From JAABPW01 sp037132275 (lineage in GTDB: Bacteria; Verrucomicrobiota; Kiritimatiellia; CAIKKV01; CAITUY01), in contig JBAXPK010000018.1 in NCBI GenBank assembly GCA_037132275.1, positions 1 to 45,906 of the forward strand: 45,906 nt of DNA, in the 5' to 3' direction. Below, one piece after another: positions 41,710 to 45,906 of this stretch (within the stretch, counting starts at the first letter, position 1; every line of letters starts with the position of its first letter). The notes beneath the pieces were generated by a model, which had not been told where the DNA came from, made no database searches, and saw only the letters and a program-made list of their open reading frames with translations. A program made the position numbers and the translations under genes.

Positions 41710-43115
41710 AACAGCTACTCGAAAAGTTAAGAGACCGGATTGCAAGAAAGAAGCAGGCCAGCCTTCAGGGGGTTTTGCGACGCAGTCTGTTTGCTAGCAT
41801 TGTCTTCCATGGTAGCCTGCTGGTGATTGCCGCCGTCTTTGTCATCAGTCATATATTCTATAACCGGGAATCAACATTCGTGGGCCAGCCGCCGCCGATG
41901 AAAAGCTATGAGCCCCGGAAACTTGAGTTCAAGGTGAAAGTCTCCAAGCAGCAGCGAAGCTCAAGCCGACCCTCCATGGCCCCGCGGTTGGTGTCCACCC
42001 GCACAACGGCCAATATCACCATGCCCGAAATTAAAATGGACGCCAAGGCGGTGAAAACCAGTTTCCAACCCAAGTTCAAGGCGTTTGGCGGCACCGGACT
42101 GGGGTCTGGACTGGGCGGGGGATATGGACTTAGCGGGTTTGGTAACGGGGTTTCGGCCTTTGATTTCTTTGGCATCAGGGGGCGTGGTGACCGGATCGTC
42201 ATTCTCGTCGATGTATCCGTCAGTATGGTGGAAGAAGATAAGGGGGGGCCCAAAGGCTTCGTCCGCGTCAAAAACCGGATCAATCAGGTTATTGACGCAT
42301 TGAATGAAGGCGCCATGTTCAATGTCGTTGTTTTTGCCGATGCGTGCAGCGCCTATGAAACCAAGGTGGTGGTCGCCACGGACGATAACAAAACCAAAGC
42401 CAAAACGTTTCTGCGCGGTTTCAACACGGAGGGCAATTATGGCCTCACCTCGGGAAACATCTCGCCGTCCAGTGTTGCCGGAAGCGTGATCGCGGTCGGG
42501 GGAACCACGCGCTTGGATCTCGCCCTGACGGTGGCTTTTGAAGAGGGGGCCGACACCATCCTGATCATTAGCGATGGCAAACCCGAGGTCAAGAAGGGCA
42601 TCACCGCCGCCCAGGCCCAGGCGTACTCCCAGGCGACGCAGGCCTGGTATCAGCAGAATCAAGGCGCCATAGCCGCCTATGAGGCACAGGCGGCGGCCTT
42701 CCAGGCTCAGGCGGCACCGGTCACGTCAACCCGGGTCTGGATTCCGCCGACACCCGCCGTTCCGGCCCGTGCACCCAGTAAGGCTCCACCCAAGGAGGGA
42801 CAGGCTCCTGATCGCGGGTCGCCGGCGATTCCCGCCCAGCCCGGTCACTGGGAAGTACGGACGAGTGGGGGTGGAGGCGGGGGGGGACCGCCTCGTCCGG
42901 CACCGCCGCCGATGCAAGATCCGGGCATGTGGACCTTTGCCGATTTCGTCCGGCATTTCTCGACGCTTCAGCAAACTCTTTATGCAGGCAAGGGCAAAAA
43001 ACCGCCCGTGGTGCATTGCATCGGTTTTGCCATCGATCCCGAAGGAAACGCCTTTCTCAAACAACTGGCCGAGCTCTATCACGGCCGGTATCGTCGCGTC
43101 GCCAAAATCGATTGA
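41706..43115 (+). CDS. Membrane-anchored VWA-domain protein
   Basis: A 469-residue protein with a TonB-like layout: short basic cytoplasmic part, one transmembrane helix (about 28-50), a Pro/Lys-rich linker, a Gly-rich hinge (GGTGLGSGLGGGYGLSGFG, about 128-146), then a von Willebrand A domain. The metal site is complete: DVSVS (169-173), Thr267/268 in GGTTRLD and Asp290 in ISDGKP. Residues about 300-430 are a low-complexity Ala/Gln then Pro/Gly insertion within the VWA fold, and the last strand follows (PPVVHCIGFAIDPEGN). It replaces TonB or TolA at the end of an ExbB-ExbD-ExbD set, so it may pass force to a VWA-bound partner; this is inference. Confidence 0.85.
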   Translation: MKQLLEKLRDRIARKKQASLQGVLRRSLFASIVFHGSLLVIAAVFVISHIFYNRESTFVGQPPPMKSYEPRKLEFKVKVSKQQRSSSRPSMAPRLVSTRTTANITMPEIKMDAKAVKTSFQPKFKAFGGTGLGSGLGGGYGLSGFGNGVSAFDFFGIRGRGDRIVILVDVSVSMVEEDKGGPKGFVRVKNRINQVIDALNEGAMFNVVVFADACSAYETKVVVATDDNKTKAKTFLRGFNTEGNYGLTSGNISPSSVAGSVIAVGGTTRLDLALTVAFEEGADTILIISDGKPEVKKGITAAQAQAYSQATQAWYQQNQGAIAAYEAQAAAFQAQAAPVTSTRVWIPPTPAVPARAPSKAPPKEGQAPDRGSPAIPAQPGHWEVRTSGGGGGGGPPRPAPPPMQDPGMWTFADFVRHFSTLQQTLYAGKGKKPPVVHCIGFAIDPEGNAFLKQLAELYHGRYRRVAKID

Positions 43116-43136
43116 TCGGAAAGGGGCAGACTCGTT

Positions 43137-43637
43137 ATGCGCCGTTTAGGATTCATCCTGTTTTGTGTGGCAGTCGCCGGGGTGTCCGGCGCAGGCCCCG
43201 TCAATGAGATTGAAGTCACGCCAGACCCACCCAGGAACGGCTCTCAGATCTTCACGCTCCGCTTCAACCCGGGCGAGACCCTGACCTACGAGAAGCTCAC
43301 CTTTGACTGCACCTACCGGCAATCCTTCCCCAGCCAGACATCCGATCAGCCCACCGGTTTAAAGATCATTGAACCGGAGGTATTTACCTATCGTTCGCAC
43401 GACGTGAAAATGGTTGAGAATCTCGACTGCCATGTCAGTTTCCGCGTTCCCCTTGACATCCATAAATTACAGGAGATCTATGGAGAGCACTCCTTCAACA
43501 CCAATTATCCGGCCGTCGTTTCCAAAATCAAGGTAACCGCTTCGGAAAAGGAGAATGTGCTATGGTCCTACGTCCTCAAGCCGGAGGGACTTCACGAGTT
43601 CCCGTCCGCCGTCACGAATGCCGTCTCAAAACCCTGA
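43137..43637 (+). CDS. Small exported protein of unknown function
   Basis: A 166-residue protein with a short signal peptide (about 1-19, cut near SGAGP). The mature part is predicted beta-rich (SQIFTLRFNPGETLTYEKLTF, CHVSFRVPLDIHKL). Two cysteines (in TFDCTY and LDCHVSF) could form a disulfide bond. It lies 21 bases after the VWA gene and overlaps the next gene by 76 bases. No family recognised; likely a periplasmic partner of the ExbBD-VWA complex. Confidence 0.7.
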   Translation: MRRLGFILFCVAVAGVSGAGPVNEIEVTPDPPRNGSQIFTLRFNPGETLTYEKLTFDCTYRQSFPSQTSDQPTGLKIIEPEVFTYRSHDVKMVENLDCHVSFRVPLDIHKLQEIYGEHSFNTNYPAVVSKIKVTASEKENVLWSYVLKPEGLHEFPSAVTNAVSKP

Positions 43638-44902
43638 CGGCCTTTTGTTGCACCGTCACAGGGACGACGCTGATGTTTGCCTCGCTCGCTTCCGCCGCCG
43701 GGACTGAATCCGGGCTGTCTCTGCCTGACACCCAAACTCCGGTTTTCACGGAAATTGTTTCCCGCTACACCGCCGCGCTGGCCGCCGCGCAAAGCCAGTA
43801 TGTCACGGCCATGAGCCGGCATATCCAACGGTATCTCGATGAGGCCGAGGAGATGCTGAAAGAGAAGCGAAAAACCCGGAATACTATAGGAATCGCCATT
43901 GCCACCACATCCAAGGGCATCTTTGAGACTGCGCTTTCCAACCTGACCACCACCGGAACCTTTGAAATCCCCGTCAAGGTCCGGCGCGAACTGGAGACCA
44001 CCACCGCTGAATTCTCCACCGGCCGCACCCTTCTGGAGACCTCCCTGGCAGGCAAGAAATCCGCCCTCTTTAAGCAATATTCCGATGAGTTCGCCGCCCA
44101 GATCCTTGCGGTCTCCCCTGCCCTCACCAGCCCGGAAGCAAGGGCCAAAATCGATGACCGGTTCAAAACCATGGCGGAAGACAAAGCGCCTCCACGTCCC
44201 CTCAAACCGGATGGAACCGTATCCAACGCACCGGGCGCGGTCACAGGCGCGCTGGCACCCATTCTGGAGGAGTCCGGATCGGCCGACTCCTGGATGACCG
44301 CCGGCATCCTGACCACCTCCGTCCGAACCATGGAAGTCATCGAGTTGTCCCTGGCCGATATGCATCCCGGCACCAACGTGATGAAGCAATACAACCCCAT
44401 CTCTGAATCCTCCACTGAGATCAACTATGTCGCCACGCAGACCAACGTCATGAACCCGGCCATGGTGTACCGTTTGAAACGGATTACCGATTATGGCGGT
44501 GTGACCGTGATGGAGTGGCCCAAGGCGGCAAATGGGTTCCGACTCACCGCACGCACTCCCAATCCTGAAAAAGGATCCTGTCCCGTTGGTTTTGAATTTC
44601 AAATTGCTATCCCGGGCCAGAACGTGGCCGACACCCTTAATGCCCGGCCGGGTGCCACCAGCCCCCGGCCCAAGTCGGCCGCGCGCACCATCACCCTGAC
44701 CGTCAAATCCACGCCCCCGCGCGCCGCCGTGTTGATTGACGACATCGCCGTCCCGAACACCTTTACACCCTGCTCCCTCCCGATCCCGGTCGGACCTCAC
44801 CGTTTCCAGTTATCATTGCCCGGTTACAAAGACTTGATTGTCACCAACTACGTCTTCACCGCCGACCGCCAGATCAATTGGACCTTCAAGCCTTCAAGGT
44901 AG
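43562..44902 (+). CDS. PEGA-domain exported protein
   Basis: A 446-residue protein. The start at 43562 has a strong AAGGAG site and gives a long basic n-region with RR, then a hydrophobic segment (TAFCCTVTGTTLMFASLASA) cut near residue 46. A helical, coiled-coil-like region spans about 65-210 (AQSQYVTAMSRHIQRYLDEAE and on). The C-terminus, about 378-446, is a PEGA-like beta domain (LTVKSTPPRAAVLIDDI, PVGPHRFQLSLPGYKD). PEGA domains bind cell-surface material. The start codon lies inside the preceding gene, and the stop codon falls inside a palindromic repeat. Last gene of the ExbBD-VWA operon. Confidence 0.8.
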   Translation: MVLRPQAGGTSRVPVRRHECRLKTLTAFCCTVTGTTLMFASLASAAGTESGLSLPDTQTPVFTEIVSRYTAALAAAQSQYVTAMSRHIQRYLDEAEEMLKEKRKTRNTIGIAIATTSKGIFETALSNLTTTGTFEIPVKVRRELETTTAEFSTGRTLLETSLAGKKSALFKQYSDEFAAQILAVSPALTSPEARAKIDDRFKTMAEDKAPPRPLKPDGTVSNAPGAVTGALAPILEESGSADSWMTAGILTTSVRTMEVIELSLADMHPGTNVMKQYNPISESSTEINYVATQTNVMNPAMVYRLKRITDYGGVTVMEWPKAANGFRLTARTPNPEKGSCPVGFEFQIAIPGQNVADTLNARPGATSPRPKSAARTITLTVKSTPPRAAVLIDDIAVPNTFTPCSLPIPVGPHRFQLSLPGYKDLIVTNYVFTADRQINWTFKPSR

Positions 44903-44965
44903 GGCGGGCGCGTCGTCGCACGCCGCCGCGTGATCTGCGGCGCTCGACGACGCGAATGCCCTACC
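44898..44965. repeat. Palindromic intergenic repeat, copy C
   Basis: Bounded by GGTAGGG (44898-44904) and CCCTACC (44959-44965), with a strong inner stem GCGTCGTCG/CGACGACGC. The ends match copies A and B but the core differs. The TAG stop of the PEGA gene (44900-44902) is part of the repeat's left end. It probably also serves as the operon terminator region; there is no T run. Bases 44966-45042 are AT-rich, with a possible promoter for comEC (TTGATT, 16 bases, TGATAT near 44990-45017). Confidence 0.65.
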
Positions 44966-45042
44966 CATTATCGACGTGCGATGGTGTTATTGATTATATA
45001 TTAATTAGTATTGATATTAAATTTCTAAATCCCCACACTACA

Positions 45043-45070
45043 CTCCTGTTGCTGAACGACGAAACAGGAG
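45043..45070 (+). promoter_or_regulatory. Hairpin that hides the comEC ribosome site
   Basis: CTCCTGTT (45043-45050) pairs exactly with AACAGGAG (45063-45070) across a 12-base loop. The right arm contains AGGAG, the ribosome binding site 7 bases before the ATT at 45078. Pairing would block initiation. Confidence 0.5.
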
Positions 45071-45077
45071 AAGCGCC

Positions 45078-45906
45078 ATTATCCCGCTCCCACGCCGCCC
45101 CTTGACGGGCTTAGCCATCGTCTTTGTCACCGGCACGGGACTCGGGCTGGCATTCCCCATTTCCCAAGTGGTGCTTTTATCGCTCTCCGCCGGCGGCCTG
45201 GTGTTGGCATTCCTGGCGCGCAGAACATCATCACTGCCTATTTTCGCGACCGTCCTCAGCATTGGCTGGGCGAATGCAACCCCTAACACCGGCGAATCAG
45301 AACGCAGCATCCCCGCTCTTATCAAACTCCCCGCCGGCGCCGGACTCACAGGACTGATCACCGACGAGCCGGTTTGCACCGCCACCCGGAACGGAAAATC
45401 GACCTGGAAATTTCCGCTGGCTGCCGAACAAGCGCGGGCCGGCTGGACAAATGGTTGGCAGGACGTCACCGGCACAGTTCGTGTCCGCCTGTTTACCGGC
45501 CCCGGCGACCGCATCCCCTCCTATGGTGAACGCTGGTCATTCTCGGGCTACCTGGCCCAGCCGATCTTCAAGCAAGGCTGGTTTAAGGGGAAGCCGGGCG
45601 GACTCTTTTTTTCAGGCGCCGGCAGGAAAGCCCGGCGACTCGCGGCGGGAGAAGGCAACGCCCTGATCGGGCAATGCCTGCGCGGGCGGGCTTGGACCGG
45701 AAAACTTCTATCAGTCGGCATTACCGACCGCCCTGAACAAACGTGCATCCTCAACTCCATCCTGCTCGGTTACTACAGCAAAATCCCCCGCGATCTCTAT
45801 CAGGCCTTCGCCAATACGGGCACGCTCCATGTATTCGCAATCTCCGGATCGCATGTCGTGATTCTGGGTGGGGCCATCATCTTCATCCTGGCCGCCTGCG
45901 GGCTAC
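45078..45906 (+). CDS. comEC: ComEC/Rec2-type DNA uptake channel, N-terminal part (cut by window end)
   Basis: An open frame with no ATG, GTG or early TTG runs to the window end. Read from ATT at 45078 it begins IPLPRRPLTGLAIVFVTGTG, the usual start of ComEC proteins (RRPL then hydrophobic helices). A DUF4131-like soluble region follows (GLTGLITDEPVC, DVTGTVRVRLFTGPGDRIPSYGERW). Near the end the Competence-domain motif NTGTLHVFAISGSHVVIL is seen. AGGAG lies 7 bases before the ATT. TTG at 45102 is the alternative but would lose the RRPL segment and has no ribosome site. Without the 3' end I cannot tell whether the metallo-beta-lactamase-like C-terminal domain is present. It would form the inner-membrane channel for single-stranded DNA in natural transformation. 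Confidence 0.85.
   Translation, partial: MIPLPRRPLTGLAIVFVTGTGLGLAFPISQVVLLSLSAGGLVLAFLARRTSSLPIFATVLSIGWANATPNTGESERSIPALIKLPAGAGLTGLITDEPVCTATRNGKSTWKFPLAAEQARAGWTNGWQDVTGTVRVRLFTGPGDRIPSYGERWSFSGYLAQPIFKQGWFKGKPGGLFFSGAGRKARRLAAGEGNALIGQCLRGRAWTGKLLSVGITDRPEQTCILNSILLGYYSKIPRDLYQAFANTGTLHVFAISGSHVVILGGAIIFILAACGL

Noticed and set aside
43592..44800. A 402-residue minus-strand open frame
   Set aside because: Antisense to the PEGA-domain gene; Gly/Asp-rich with no family features.

Overview
The window reads like a chromosomal segment of a Gram-negative (diderm) bacterium with fairly high G+C. Outer-membrane logic is everywhere: lipoprotein signal peptides, a LolA-like carrier, Wza/Wzc export proteins and ExbB/ExbD. 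I see no phage, transposase, CRISPR array or rRNA. The mix of an argJ-argB-argD-argG block, an ExbB-ExbD-ExbD-VWA block with large periplasmic TPR proteins, an RGG-tailed RRM protein and a tiny basic protein is most like the PVC superphylum (Kiritimatiellota/Verrucomicrobiota type). That placement is inference; no marker gene here settles it.

Region 1 (1-6800, minus strand) starts with the 5' end of a tRNA. It then holds a tightly overlapping operon: PaaK-like adenylate-forming ligase, a radical SAM/SPASM enzyme fused to an ApeP-like hotdog dehydratase, a LolA-like protein, an MMPL/RND exporter and a DUF3261-like lipoprotein. The last three are the usual transport set of aryl-polyene-type clusters. 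Region 1b (7000-9350) carries a plant-type 6-phosphofructokinase and an AI-2E family transporter.

Region 2 (9400-18600) is a complete assimilatory sulfur operon on the minus strand: two cystathionine synthase/lyase paralogues, cysK, cysH (Fe-S APS-reductase type), cysD, cysN with a decayed APS-kinase domain, a DUF2061 protein and a siroheme sulfite reductase. It has a near-consensus sigma-70 promoter and a divergent Rrf2-family regulator carrying three cysteines. Together they take sulfate to APS, sulfite, sulfide, cysteine and on to methionine precursors.

Region 3 (18600-25450) is an exopolysaccharide export block: initiating sugar-phosphate transferase, Wzc-type tyrosine kinase/co-polymerase and Wza-type export lipoprotein on the minus strand, with a divergent exported subtilase bearing an STN-like N-terminal domain. 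Region 4 (25500-29410) has an RRM protein, a DUF2585 membrane protein, and an ACP-ketosynthase-chain length factor operon. That operon could supply the carbon-chain-building half of the pathway whose ligase, dehydratase and export half lies in region 1.

Region 5 (29500-35800, plus strand) has a palindromic repeat, a 37-residue basic protein, tRNA-Cys, a structured RNA with tandem intrinsic terminators, and argJ-argB-argD-argG-thiD. Region 6 (35800-44900) is one long plus-strand operon: a 928-residue TPR protein, a second periplasmic protein, ExbB/TolQ-like, two ExbD-like proteins, a membrane-anchored VWA protein in the place of TonB, a small exported protein and a PEGA-domain protein. The window ends inside comEC, which appears to start at ATT behind a hairpin that hides its ribosome binding site.

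The observations I rate highest are the radical SAM-dehydratase fusion in a split aryl-polyene-like system, the pseudo-APS-kinase tail on CysN beside an APS reductase, the ExbBD-VWA machine with a C9T9 tract in its leader, the three-copy palindromic repeat, and the unusual comEC start.
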